DNA of 64,000 nucleotides from an uncultured bacterium (GCA_937889595.1 CALAOR010000079.1:62001-126000), one strand, 5' to 3'; positions 52,482 to 61,271 are shown, counted from the first letter of the stretch. Notes: generated by a model not told the origin, from the sequence alone. Made by a program: numbers and translations.

Positions 52482-53359
52482 TAGACCTTCAACCCGTATT
52501 CTTTCATCGCTTTCTTGATTTTATCCAGGTTTTCCTTATCCGGTTGGGTCATAGGCAGCCTTATGTCATGCGATATTAGACCGAGCATGGCGCATGCAGC
52601 CTTGACCGGGATCGGGTTTGTTTCTATGAACATGGCCCTGATCAGCGGGAACATCCTGTGGTGCATTTCCTGCGCGCCTTTTAAGTCCCCGTTATTGAAA
52701 GCAACTATCATTTCTTTTACATCCTTTGGAATAATATTGGCCACCACTGATATGACGCCCTTGCCGCCTATGGATAAAAGCGGCAGAGTCAAAGCGTCAT
52801 CACCCGAGAGTACGTCAAAATCCGGACCGCACTGCTCTATAACTTCGCTCATCTGCGCCAGATCCCCGCTTGCTTCTTTTACGCCTTTTATATTCGGTAC
52901 TTCCTTCGCGAGCCTGACCATTGTCGGGGTCGCCACATTCACCGCGGTCCTTCCGATTATGTTATATATGATCACGGGTATTTTTACCGATTGCGCCACT
53001 GCCTTAAAATGCTCGTATAGGCCCTTCTGGGTCGGCTTATTGTAGTAAGGGTTGACGACTAAAGCCGCGTCAGCGCCTGATTTTTCCGCTGCCTGTGTGT
53101 ATTCTATGGCCTCAGCCGTGGAATTTGAACCCGTGCCGGCCATTACTTTCATCCTGCCCTTTACAAATCTCACGGTTAAATCAACCAACTGCTCATTTTC
53201 TTCCGGGGTTAAGGTCGGTGACTCGCCCGTGGTTCCCGCCGGGACTATGCCGTCGGTGCCGGCTGCAGCGTGCATCTCTATAAGCTGCTTATATGATTCT
53301 TCGTCTATTTTGCCGTCCTTAAAAGGCGTTACTATCGCCACATACAATCCCTGGAACAT
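52481..53359 (-). CDS. dapA: 4-hydroxy-tetrahydrodipicolinate synthase
   Basis: Condenses pyruvate with aspartate semialdehyde. 292 residues, TIM barrel. GTTGESPTLTPEE (phosphate/substrate loop), YYNKPTQKGLYEHF, and the Schiff-base Lys in NIKGVKEASGDL (about 161). GGAGGATCTGAC precedes ATG. In the lysine operon between dapF and dapB. Confidence 0.97.
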   Translation of the reverse strand: MFQGLYVAIVTPFKDGKIDEESYKQLIEMHAAAGTDGIVPAGTTGESPTLTPEENEQLVDLTVRFVKGRMKVMAGTGSNSTAEAIEYTQAAEKSGADAALVVNPYYNKPTQKGLYEHFKAVAQSVKIPVIIYNIIGRTAVNVATPTMVRLAKEVPNIKGVKEASGDLAQMSEVIEQCGPDFDVLSGDDALTLPLLSIGGKGVISVVANIIPKDVKEMIVAFNNGDLKGAQEMHHRMFPLIRAMFIETNPIPVKAACAMLGLISHDIRLPMTQPDKENLDKIKKAMKEYGLKV

Positions 53360-53409
53360 GTCAGATCCTCCATCGATTCTTTTTTATTGCCTTAATCAGC
53401 AATCAATAA

Positions 53410-54243
53410 TTAGAATTTAAAAGCGTCTTCCCCGACAACCCCCGACGCGACCACTCTCGCGTTGCCTTCGAGATGTACATCGGTTATATTTTTATTTTCA
53501 TCCTTAAAATAAACCTTCAAGAGTCCGCCTCTGGTATTGAAAGATACGGGCGATTTAGCCTTGCCATTCAGGTAAAGGACTATGCCTGCGGCTGTTGCGC
53601 CTGTTCCGCAGGCAAAAGTTTCATCTTCGACGCCGCGTTCATAGGTTCTTATGTCAAAAACATCGTCGCCTTTTTTTTCAATAAAATTTACATTGGCCCC
53701 TTTGGGCGCAAAACTCGTATGGAACCTTATTTCTTTGCCTATGTGTTTTACCCTGACGTTTGCCAGGTCCTTTACTTCTATCACAAAATGCGGAACGCCT
53801 GTATTTATAAAAGAACCTTTAACTTCGCTGCCGCTTAACCGTATCTTGACCTGGTTCCTGTAATCAAAAGGATCTATCATCTTAAGTTTCACATCGCCAT
53901 TCTTCTTTATCTCGGCTTCATGCGCACCGTCTTTTGCCAGAAAGGACATTTTTGCCTTTGCGCGGCCGTTTATATAGGCAAACCTTGCTATGCACCTGCC
54001 GCCATTGCCGCACATCTCCGCTTCTTTTCCGTCATTATTATAGAACTTCATGTAGAAATCATAACCTTTGGCGGCCTTTTCAAGCATTATCAGGCCGTCA
54101 GCCCCTATGCTGAATTTCGGGGAGCAAAGCGCTTCTATCTGTTTCGCGGAAAGTTTCACACTGCCGTCATAGTTATCCATCAGGATAAAATCATTACCGT
54201 TTCCGCTCATCTTTGTAAATTTCAAACCGTCGTTTTTTGCCAT
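53410..54243 (-). CDS. dapF: Diaminopimelate epimerase
   Basis: 277 residues. FTKMSGNGNDFILMDN at the N-terminus, first catalytic Cys in AEMCGNGGRCIARF (about 77) and second in ETFACGTGATAAG (about 213). Interconverts LL- and meso-diaminopimelate for peptidoglycan and lysine. Next to lysA upstream (32 bases). Confidence 0.97.
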   Translation of the reverse strand: MAKNDGLKFTKMSGNGNDFILMDNYDGSVKLSAKQIEALCSPKFSIGADGLIMLEKAAKGYDFYMKFYNNDGKEAEMCGNGGRCIARFAYINGRAKAKMSFLAKDGAHEAEIKKNGDVKLKMIDPFDYRNQVKIRLSGSEVKGSFINTGVPHFVIEVKDLANVRVKHIGKEIRFHTSFAPKGANVNFIEKKGDDVFDIRTYERGVEDETFACGTGATAAGIVLYLNGKAKSPVSFNTRGGLLKVYFKDENKNITDVHLEGNARVVASGVVGEDAFKF

Positions 54244-54275
54244 TTTAATTCTCCAATTCTTCTTCCATAAATCTC

Positions 54276-55517
54276 TTATTTCTCCCTGCTTACCAGGTCC
54301 TCATATGTTTCTCTTTCCCTTATCAGGTAATGCCTGCCGCCGTCAACCATGACTTCCGCGGCGCGGGGCCTTGAATTATAGTTTGAAGCCATGGCCATGC
54401 CGTAAGCGCCGGCTGAACGCACGCAGAGCAGCTCGCCGTTATCCATCTGTGGAAGGTGCCTGTCCTTGCCGAGAAAATCCGCGCTCTCGCAAATGGGGCC
54501 CACTATGTCGCAAACCTCAAGCTTTGATCCATTTTTTATATTGACCGGTATTATCTTGTGATAAGAACTGTACAGCGCGGGCCTGATCAGGTCATTCATG
54601 CCTGCGTCAACTATAAGGAAATTTTTCAACCTTCCTTTTTTATTGTAAGTTATCCTTGTGATCAGCGCTCCCGCATTGCCTATAATAAATCTGCCCGGCT
54701 CTAAAATAAGCTTCAGGTTAAAACCCGCCAGATGCGGCTTAATGGCCTTTGCGAAAATATCAGCTGTAGCCGGCTTTTCTTCGTTGTAAATAATGCCAAG
54801 ACCGCCGCCTATATTCAGGTACTCGATACCTACGCCCTGGCACAGCAGTTGGGACACAAACTGCGCCATCTTCCCTACCGCGTTTAAGTATGGTATGGGG
54901 GTGGTTATCTGGGAACCTATGTGCATATCAACGCCTTTAATATTGATATGCTTTAACTTCTGTGCGCTTTTATATATTCCCATGGCCAGGTTGATATCTA
55001 TGCCGAACTTTGATTCCTTTTTTCCGGTATTCACGTAAGCATGGGTCAAAGCGTCGACATCAGGGTTGATCCTGATCGCCACGTCAACTTTGCGCTTCAT
55101 TGATTTGGCAACATTATTAATGGAATGCAGCTCTTCCTGGCTCTCAATATTGAACATGAGTATGCCTGACTTTATGGCGTATTTTATCTCTTCAGCCGTC
55201 TTGCCCACGCCTGCATACACTATCTTTTTCGGGTCCACGCCCGAGCGCAGCGCCCTGTATAATTCACCGCCGGACACTATGTCAAAACCCGAACCTTCCT
55301 TTGCCATTTCCTTAAGTATAGCGCCGTTTGAATTAGCCTTGATCGAATAGCATATGAGCGCATCCATGTCGGAAAAGGCGCTCTTTATCTTCCTGAAATG
55401 CTCCAGGAACGTCCTTTTGCTGTAGACATAAAGCGGGGTCCCGTATTTGGAAGCAAGCTCGTTAATATCAACGTCTTCGGCAAAAAGCGTCTTCTTTTTA
55501 TAGTTAAAATAGTCCAT
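54276..55517 (-). CDS. lysA: Diaminopimelate decarboxylase
   Basis: 413 residues, PLP alanine-racemase-type fold. Lys in ICYSIKANSNGAIL (about 65), GSQITTPIPYLNAVGKM, NIGGGLGIIY, EPGRFIIGNAG, and CESADFLGKDR near the end (catalytic Cys). Final step to L-lysine. Start ATG 55517 follows GGAGGTACGTC; upstream open codons are outside the conserved protein. First gene of the long biosynthetic operon, behind the promoter at 55565-55593. Confidence 0.97.
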   Translation of the reverse strand: MDYFNYKKKTLFAEDVDINELASKYGTPLYVYSKRTFLEHFRKIKSAFSDMDALICYSIKANSNGAILKEMAKEGSGFDIVSGGELYRALRSGVDPKKIVYAGVGKTAEEIKYAIKSGILMFNIESQEELHSINNVAKSMKRKVDVAIRINPDVDALTHAYVNTGKKESKFGIDINLAMGIYKSAQKLKHINIKGVDMHIGSQITTPIPYLNAVGKMAQFVSQLLCQGVGIEYLNIGGGLGIIYNEEKPATADIFAKAIKPHLAGFNLKLILEPGRFIIGNAGALITRITYNKKGRLKNFLIVDAGMNDLIRPALYSSYHKIIPVNIKNGSKLEVCDIVGPICESADFLGKDRHLPQMDNGELLCVRSAGAYGMAMASNYNSRPRAAEVMVDGGRHYLIRERETYEDLVSREK

Positions 55518-55564
55518 GACGTACCTCCAACAATTCAAAACGCGCAGGAAAAGTATAGTATTTA

Positions 55565-55593
55565 ATAATAACATAAAGAATATTTTTAGTCAA
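55565..55593 (-). promoter_or_regulatory. Promoter of the lysA...nadX operon
   Basis: TTGACT (55588-55593) and TATTAT (55565-55570), 17-base spacer, about 50 bases before the lysA start. No riboswitch-like leader fits in this short leader. Confidence 0.6.
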
Positions 55594-55615
55594 CAAGCCG
55601 AAACAGTTATGTCAA

Positions 55616-55664
55616 TGCAAAATAAGAATGTCCGGTTTTCTGCAAAATAGAAATGTCCGGTTTT
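55616..55664. repeat. Two 24-base direct repeats resembling an IS21-type end
   Basis: TGCAAAATAAGAATGTCCGG (plus TTTT) at 55616 and TGCAAAATAGAAATGTCCGG at 55641, period 25. Multiple repeats containing AATGTCCGGTTTT are seen at the tips of IS21-family elements; no transposase is present, so this would be a solo end. Recognition is from memory and not certain. Confidence 0.5.
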
Positions 55665-55696
55665 TTATTGCTTTTTTAAGTTCAGTTACACTATTG

Positions 55697-55801
55697 GCGG
55701 GAAAGTCCTTATGATAGGTCGTGTCAGACGCATGGCAGTTTTATTTATGGATTGGTCGTCCGGTATTATAATGACAATTTCTGTCGTCAGGCTTTTCCCG
55801 C
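55697..55801. mobile_element. MITE-like element E
   Basis: 105 bases with ends GCGGGAAAG(T)CC and GGCTTTTCCCGC, imperfect inverted repeats. Positions 55703-55725 are an exact 23-base inverted match to element C. Ends 4 bases before the peptidase stop codon region. Confidence 0.55.
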
Positions 55802-55805
55802 GGCA

Positions 55806-57857
55806 TCACCTTAATACAATAAACTCGCCAATCCTGCTCTTCGCCTGTCTGCCTGTAGAATCTTCAGCCGCTAAAATATAATAATACACCCCGCTGGCAA
55901 AGCTGCCAAGTTCCTTCAGGGGCAAGTTCACGGCATAATGCCCTGTTATAGAATCGGCGGGCCATGTTTTATCCTTTAAAAGCCTGAAAGAAACCGTGTA
56001 AACCTTTATCCTTACGGATTTTGGCTGCTGCGTTGCATCCAGCCGCACATAAATCGTATTTTCCCCCGGCATTACGGGATTGGGATAAACAAGAACATTA
56101 TTTATTTTAAACGCGGTATTTTCCCCCGCAGTTTGGGTGCTTGTCGGCGAATATTGCGGTGTTGCGGTAAATGTCGGTGTATCGGTCGGCGTTGGTGATA
56201 TCGTGTCTGTTATTGTGGCGGTGTGCGTCGCGGTCCCGGTAGAAGTGACGGTAAAAGTCGGCGTGCCTGTCGGAGTGTCCGTGTTTGTATCTGTCGGCGA
56301 GTCCGTCGCGCTTGCAGTATAGGTCCATGTCGGCGTTTGTGTGCATGTGAATGTCGGCGTGATAGTCGACGTTGGAGTGTCGGTCGGCGAGTCCGTCACG
56401 CTTGAAGTATAGGTACAGGTCGGCGTTTGCGTGTATGTGAATGTCGGCGTGACCGTCGGTGTCATAGTATGTGTCTGCGTTTCTGTGGCAGTTTCTGTAC
56501 TTGAAGGCGTATACGTTGATGTTCCTGTATTTGTTACGGTGAATGTCATGGTCACAGTAAACGTAAAGGTTCCGGTAAAAGTAAGTGTCGACGTTCTTGT
56601 CGGCGTGGCTGTTTTCGTGACTGTGAAAGTTGAAGTTACGGTAAAAGTCGGAGAATTTGTTGCCGTGGGTGTCGCGGTCTTCGTACAAGTAAAAGTGGGA
56701 GTGACGGTACGTGTTGCGGTAAATGTCGGGGAGTCCGTAAAAGTCCTTGTTACCGTCGGCGAAACTGAAAATGTAAAGGTAACGGTCACAGTCGGCGTTA
56801 CTGTCGGAGAGTTAACGCCTATGTAAAAATTCTGCCGGCTCCCGTCGTCGCCGTAATGCATCCCGTTCCCCCCTCCTGACCATCCTTCCACCCTGACCCT
56901 CATTCTCGGTGAGTCCACTGTCCCGGGAGGCGTCCAGGTAAAATAATTGTCCCCCTGAACGCTTGTTGCCGCCGCTATCTGCGTCCAGTTCAATCCGCCG
57001 TCCTGGGAATAATATATCTTTACAGTATCAATGCTTGTGCCGTACTGTTGCCAGTGTATTACTTGCGGGGTATTATTGAGCCACGCTTCGCCACCGTCAG
57101 GCAAAAATAACTCCACATCGGAATCCATGCCCTTGGTCCCGGGGTCGAATGTAATAACGCCTGTCATTGTATTTGCCTCATTCGTGACGCCGTTATAGTA
57201 TTTGTAATAATAATCATGCCGCATTTCATCCCATGTGTTGTAGACCATGATATACTTGTCGTCATTGTATCCCCATGCAGCCATGGCATGTCCGGTGCCT
57301 GAGAAATTGTCACCCCATATGCACGGTTTCCCGCCGTCTATGGAATCCGCAAGGTTCTGCCAGGACCAGTCATTGGCCGCGTTCCCTGCAAAGTACGTAC
57401 TTGATGAATCAGTATATCCCCTTATGCCCGCCACCGTTGTCAATGCCGTCGCAGCCATGTTGACATATGTGCCGCCAGCCGCATTGGTCTGCATGTGATA
57501 GGCCAGCTCATAATGGGTCTTTGCCTTTGGCACGTCCGCATCGTAATAACTCCACGAAAACGTTTCGCCATAGTACCCTTTCAGCGCCAGCATTGCCGTT
57601 TTATCCATATAACATTGTATCAACTTTCCATAATCGGTGTTTTTTCCGTAACTCCCGCCGCCCATGCCTCCGTAATTATCCCAGTATCCCATGACCATAC
57701 ACCCCGATGTCGGGACACAACCTGCGTACCACAGGTAAGCGGGCATGCGCGTCATGTCGCCCCCGTTCATGTATGGTACATAATGGTAACCGGCCCGCAA
57801 TGAAAATACGCATGAAAACATAAAAACGGATATGAGCAGGATTTTATTAATGGACAT
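55806..57857 (-). CDS. Secreted C39-like cysteine peptidase with Ig-like domain, Thr/Pro stalk and C-terminal sorting-like domain
   Basis: 683 residues. Signal peptide to about residue 22. Papain-like domain 23-245: catalytic Cys47 in WYAGCVPTSGCMVMGYWD, His near 190 in GTGHAMAAWGY, Asn near 207 in VYNTWDE. Next, an Ig-like domain 245-355 (LPDGGEAWLNNTPQVIHW, IYYSQDGGLNW). Residues 360-585 are a Thr/Pro-rich stalk with T-P-T-x-T repeats, including a duplicated 30-residue unit. The C-terminus NVLVYPNPVMPGEN...VRIKVYTVSFRLL...FASGVYYYILAAEDSTGRQAKSRIGEF is a sorting-type domain. ATG 57857 (MSINKILL) is chosen since AAGGA precedes it; it overlaps the upstream gene by 11 bases. Probably a surface or released protease. 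Confidence 0.88.
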   Translation of the reverse strand: MSINKILLISVFMFSCVFSLRAGYHYVPYMNGGDMTRMPAYLWYAGCVPTSGCMVMGYWDNYGGMGGGSYGKNTDYGKLIQCYMDKTAMLALKGYYGETFSWSYYDADVPKAKTHYELAYHMQTNAAGGTYVNMAATALTTVAGIRGYTDSSSTYFAGNAANDWSWQNLADSIDGGKPCIWGDNFSGTGHAMAAWGYNDDKYIMVYNTWDEMRHDYYYKYYNGVTNEANTMTGVITFDPGTKGMDSDVELFLPDGGEAWLNNTPQVIHWQQYGTSIDTVKIYYSQDGGLNWTQIAAATSVQGDNYFTWTPPGTVDSPRMRVRVEGWSGGGNGMHYGDDGSRQNFYIGVNSPTVTPTVTVTFTFSVSPTVTRTFTDSPTFTATRTVTPTFTCTKTATPTATNSPTFTVTSTFTVTKTATPTRTSTLTFTGTFTFTVTMTFTVTNTGTSTYTPSSTETATETQTHTMTPTVTPTFTYTQTPTCTYTSSVTDSPTDTPTSTITPTFTCTQTPTWTYTASATDSPTDTNTDTPTGTPTFTVTSTGTATHTATITDTISPTPTDTPTFTATPQYSPTSTQTAGENTAFKINNVLVYPNPVMPGENTIYVRLDATQQPKSVRIKVYTVSFRLLKDKTWPADSITGHYAVNLPLKELGSFASGVYYYILAAEDSTGRQAKSRIGEFIVLR
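56290..56445. repeat. Duplicated 90-base unit within the stalk coding sequence
   Basis: Two neighbouring units encode TPTFTCTQTPTWTYTASATD and TPTFTYTQTPTCTYTSSVTD, each followed by SPTD. They are nearly identical in DNA, showing recent expansion of the stalk. Edges are approximate. Confidence 0.7.
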
Positions 57858-58575
57858 GACGGGCCCATTCCTTTTCGTAATATTTATCATTTGCCCCTGG
57901 CGAAAGTGAACCCGGGTATCTTTCCTTAAGTTCTTTCATATCCTCCATCTTTAAAGACAGGCCGTTAACCAGAATGTCTTTGCCGCCGTAATTAAACTCA
58001 TAAAACTGATCCATAGGGGTGATATAATAGACTTTCACAATCGCCGCCCCGGACGGGCATTGCGCCGCCATAATATCGAGAACGGTGTAAAAAGGCGGCA
58101 GGCCATGGATAAACTCCGGCACCGGCGCCAAGGACCGCCTGCATGACACAACAACAGTTCCGTACTTTCCTGTTCCCCACTTCCTTTTTTTTGCTTCCAG
58201 AAATTTCGCGTCGTATTCTTTTCCGTTATGCATGGGTGATTTTATTATTTCCATGTAATCGGCCCTTCCCTGGATTATTTCCGATGTGATCGACGAGTAA
58301 TCTCCGGGCGCGCCGCCGTCTATCCTGAAAATAAAATAATAAAAAGATTCGACGCCGTCGAGGCTGCAGCAGGGTATTTCCCCGGCCGGAACCGCCTGTC
58401 CCCACACTGAAACGGCGGATTCCACGGCTATTTTTCTCATGGTATCCAGGGGCACGGAATCCGGCGCAAGAGTGCCCCGTGAAGGAAACCCGTATTTATA
58501 TCCTCCCGCGTACAGGTAACATGAGAAGACGGCTATAAAAAATGCAAATATTATAGAAATCTTTTTATTTGTCAT
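57847..58575 (-). CDS. Secreted protein coupled to the peptidase gene
   Basis: 242 residues starting MTNKKISIIFAFFIAVFSCYLYAG, a signal peptide. GGAGGTAAAA precedes ATG 58575. The mature part includes VESAVSVWGQAVPAGEIPCC, FYYFIFRIDGGAPGDYSSIT and VVVSCRRSLAPVPEFIHGLP, with about four cysteines. The end EYYEKEWARHVH-like tail overlaps the start of the C39-like peptidase. In sequence pattern it recalls inhibitor or prodomain proteins (FYYF-I/V strands), so it might be an inhibitor, chaperone or substrate of that peptidase; this is inference. No family recognised. Confidence 0.72.
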   Translation of the reverse strand: MTNKKISIIFAFFIAVFSCYLYAGGYKYGFPSRGTLAPDSVPLDTMRKIAVESAVSVWGQAVPAGEIPCCSLDGVESFYYFIFRIDGGAPGDYSSITSEIIQGRADYMEIIKSPMHNGKEYDAKFLEAKKRKWGTGKYGTVVVSCRRSLAPVPEFIHGLPPFYTVLDIMAAQCPSGAAIVKVYYITPMDQFYEFNYGGKDILVNGLSLKMEDMKELKERYPGSLSPGANDKYYEKEWARHVH

Positions 58576-58714
58576 TTTTACCTCCTTGTTATTAAGACAG
58601 GAATAACGGGTTGAAAGTTCCATTAATATGAGGTTTTTTTTTGAGAATCAGGTTTAGAAATGAATGAAATATTGCTGGTTTTGACCCGTTGGAGGAGCCG
58701 TAACAGGCCTTACT

Positions 58715-61129
58715 TTAATTTTCCGAAAGCTTTTTTGCCAGCTTGACCGCGTCATAAGCGTCCTTGGAATAGCCGTCCGCGCCTATCTCCCTGGCATAGC
58801 TCTCGGTCACAACCGCGCCGCCTATCATGAACCTGCAATTTAAACCCTGTTTTTTTGCGAGGCTGATAACGGTCTTCATTTCAATCATGGTTGTCGTCAT
58901 CAATGCCGAGAGGGCCACTATCCGGGCGCCTGTTTCCCGGACCTTCTCTATGATTGTAAATTCATGGACGTCTTTACCCAGGTCTATGACATCGAAACCG
59001 TAATTTTTCAGCATTAACGCGACTATGTTCTTGCCTATGTCGTGAATATCGCCTTTAACAGTGGCGATAAGCACTATTTTCTTTTCGATTTTTACCCCGG
59101 GTTCAGCCTTTAATAGCGGTTCTATAATACTGAAAGCTGCCTTCATGGCATCCGCGCTCGCTATCAACTGCGGCAGGAAGTATGTTTTCTTTTCATACAG
59201 GTCGCCCACATAACTTATCGCGGGAATCAATTTTTTATCCACAATATCCGAAGGTTTTTCTCCGGCTTTTACCGCCTGTTCTATGAGCGCCCTGATGGAT
59301 TCAGAATTGCCGTTAACTACCGCGTCGTATATGGTTTCCGGCCCTGCTGTTCCCGGTGTTTTTAACCCCGAACTTTGCGCATGGCCCGAAAACAATTTTA
59401 CATACATTTCACTTTTTTTATCTTTCATTGTAAGCACATCAGCGGCGGCCTTAATGTTCATCAGGAGGTCCAGCGAGGGGTTTGCTATCGCCATTGTAAG
59501 CCCGCGGTCCATTGCCATGGCAAGGAACGCTGAATTGACATAACCGCGCTCGGGAAGTCCGAAAGACACGTTGGACAGACCCACGATTGTATTAAATCCG
59601 TCCTTTGACGACCGTGATATGAGCTTTAATGTTTCAGCCGCGGCTTCCTGGTTTGCCGAAACCGTCATAACAAGGCCGTCTATGATTATGTCCTTGTTGG
59701 TGAAACCGAACTTTTTTGCGGCAGTAAATACTTTATCAATGATAACCTGTCTTTTTTTCGCGGTTTCAGGCACTCCTTTGCCGCCAAGCGGCAGCAATAC
59801 AAACATGGCGCCGTATTTTGCGGCGATCGGCAGGAGTTTTTTCATTTTTTCGGGCTCTCCTGATATGGAGTTGATCAGCGCGCGGCCCGGATATATCCTG
59901 AGCGCGGCTTCTATCACATCCGGCGACGGTGAATCTATGCAGAGCGGCAGTTCGCTTAATGAACTTAGCATTTCCACGGTCTTAACCATGACATCCTTCT
60001 CTGTAATGCCCGGCATCCCGACATTTACATCAAGTATCCGGGCGCCTTGCTGCGCCTGCTCAAAAGCAAATTTTCTTACTTCTTCTGTTTTACCGGCTTT
60101 AAGTTCTTCCTGAAGCTGTTTCTTGCCCGTGGGATTTATCCGCTCTCCTACCACAACCACGGGAATATCCTGCGACATAAACACTGTTTTTCTTGCCGAT
60201 GTTACGGCGCTATAACTGATCTTTGTATCTTTCGGTGTTTTGGCGGTTTTTAACTGCGCGGTTATGCCGGAAATACATTCAGGCGATGTGCCGCAGCAAC
60301 CGCCAAGAAGATTAACCCCGGCTTTTACAAACGGTTTTGTATACGATGAGAACGTCTTTGCGTCCATGTCAAAAATAGTCTTTCCGTCCACGAGCCTTGG
60401 TAGTCCCGCGTTTGGTTTTGCCATCAGGGGCACTTTTGCGTAAGGTTTCATCATTTCTATTACCTTGACCATCTCGGCCGGTCCCGTGGAGCAGTTTACC
60501 CCAACAACATCGGCTCCAAGCGATTGCAGCGTAATTAGAGCCGTAACCGGGTCAGTACCTGTAAGCGTCCTCATGTCCTTGTCAAAAGTCATGGAAACGA
60601 TCACGGGTTTATCCGAAAGTTCCTTACACGCGAGCAGGGCCGCGCGCGCTTCCTGTATGTCTATCATGGTTTCTATGACAAACAGGTCGACCCCGCCTTT
60701 TAACAGCCCCTTTGCCTGTTCTTTAAAATGATTGACGCAGGTTTCAAAAGGCATATCCCCAAACGGTTTGGGAAAGTGCCCCGTAGGCCCTATGTCGCCC
60801 GCCACAAGGCCGTTTTTACCCAATGCTTTCCTGGAAATTTTAGCTAGTCCTTCGTTTAACTTCAGCACGTCTTTACCAAGCCCGAATTCATCAAGTTTCG
60901 GCCTGGTAGCGCCGAGCGTAAATGTATAAAGTATCTGTGTGCCTGCTTTGACGTATTCTTTCTGCAGGTCAATCAGATGTTTGGGGTTATCAAGCGCCCA
61001 TTTTTCCGGGCATACGCCATTAGGCATGCCGCGGCGCTGCATGGCCACCCCGGTAGACCCGTCAAGGACAACAACTCCCTTTTTTATCAGGTCCAGGAAT
61101 CTCTTTTTTGCATTTACCTTTTTTGCCAT
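58715..61129 (-). CDS. metH: Cobalamin-dependent methionine synthase, catalytic part (short MetH)
   Basis: 804 residues. Homocysteine domain (10-300) with zinc Cys in GVNCSTG (about 213) and GGCCGTSPE (about 276); pterin-binding domain (about 320-580) with VVGERINPTGKK and NSISGEPEK; cap and B12-binding domain (about 600-804) with KGDIHDIGKNIVALMLKNYG (DxHxxG at about 693). The C-terminal reactivation domain of E. coli MetH is absent and appears as a separate gene at 61272. AGGGGC precedes ATG. Confidence 0.95.
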   Translation of the reverse strand: MAKKVNAKKRFLDLIKKGVVVLDGSTGVAMQRRGMPNGVCPEKWALDNPKHLIDLQKEYVKAGTQILYTFTLGATRPKLDEFGLGKDVLKLNEGLAKISRKALGKNGLVAGDIGPTGHFPKPFGDMPFETCVNHFKEQAKGLLKGGVDLFVIETMIDIQEARAALLACKELSDKPVIVSMTFDKDMRTLTGTDPVTALITLQSLGADVVGVNCSTGPAEMVKVIEMMKPYAKVPLMAKPNAGLPRLVDGKTIFDMDAKTFSSYTKPFVKAGVNLLGGCCGTSPECISGITAQLKTAKTPKDTKISYSAVTSARKTVFMSQDIPVVVVGERINPTGKKQLQEELKAGKTEEVRKFAFEQAQQGARILDVNVGMPGITEKDVMVKTVEMLSSLSELPLCIDSPSPDVIEAALRIYPGRALINSISGEPEKMKKLLPIAAKYGAMFVLLPLGGKGVPETAKKRQVIIDKVFTAAKKFGFTNKDIIIDGLVMTVSANQEAAAETLKLISRSSKDGFNTIVGLSNVSFGLPERGYVNSAFLAMAMDRGLTMAIANPSLDLLMNIKAAADVLTMKDKKSEMYVKLFSGHAQSSGLKTPGTAGPETIYDAVVNGNSESIRALIEQAVKAGEKPSDIVDKKLIPAISYVGDLYEKKTYFLPQLIASADAMKAAFSIIEPLLKAEPGVKIEKKIVLIATVKGDIHDIGKNIVALMLKNYGFDVIDLGKDVHEFTIIEKVRETGARIVALSALMTTTMIEMKTVISLAKKQGLNCRFMIGGAVVTESYAREIGADGYSKDAYDAVKLAKKLSEN

Positions 61130-61161
61130 TACGAACAGCCCCTTTACAGGTATTTATTATT

Positions 61162-61191
61162 TTTATACAAGTAAATAATGATTTTTATCAA
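61162..61191 (-). promoter_or_regulatory. Possible promoter of metH
   Basis: TTGATA (61186-61191) and TATAAA (61162-61167), 18-base spacer, about 35 bases before metH. No SAM or cobalamin riboswitch is recognisable in the short leader. Confidence 0.4.
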
Positions 61192-61228
61192 TGTATCACA
61201 GAAAAAACTGATTTACAAATGGTTTTAT

Positions 61229-61266
61229 AATTACTAATTAGTCATTGGTAATTGGTAATTAGTAAT
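61229..61266. repeat. AT-rich repeat related to 52394-52481
   Basis: AATTACTAATTAGTCATTGG and following bases, ending 6 bases before the stop of the MetH activation gene. Shares the AATTAGTCATTRGTAATT word with the dapA-dapB repeat. Confidence 0.5.
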
Positions 61267-61271
61267 CGCTT

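Noticed and set aside
56107-56826. Long open frames in other readings of the stalk region
   Set aside because: They are by-products of a low-complexity Thr/Pro coding repeat; composition (runs of V and G, or H, D and R) and lack of ribosome sites argue against genes.
61130-61270. SAM or cobalamin riboswitch before metH
   Set aside because: The region is short and AT-rich, with no conserved B12-box or SAM-box pattern.
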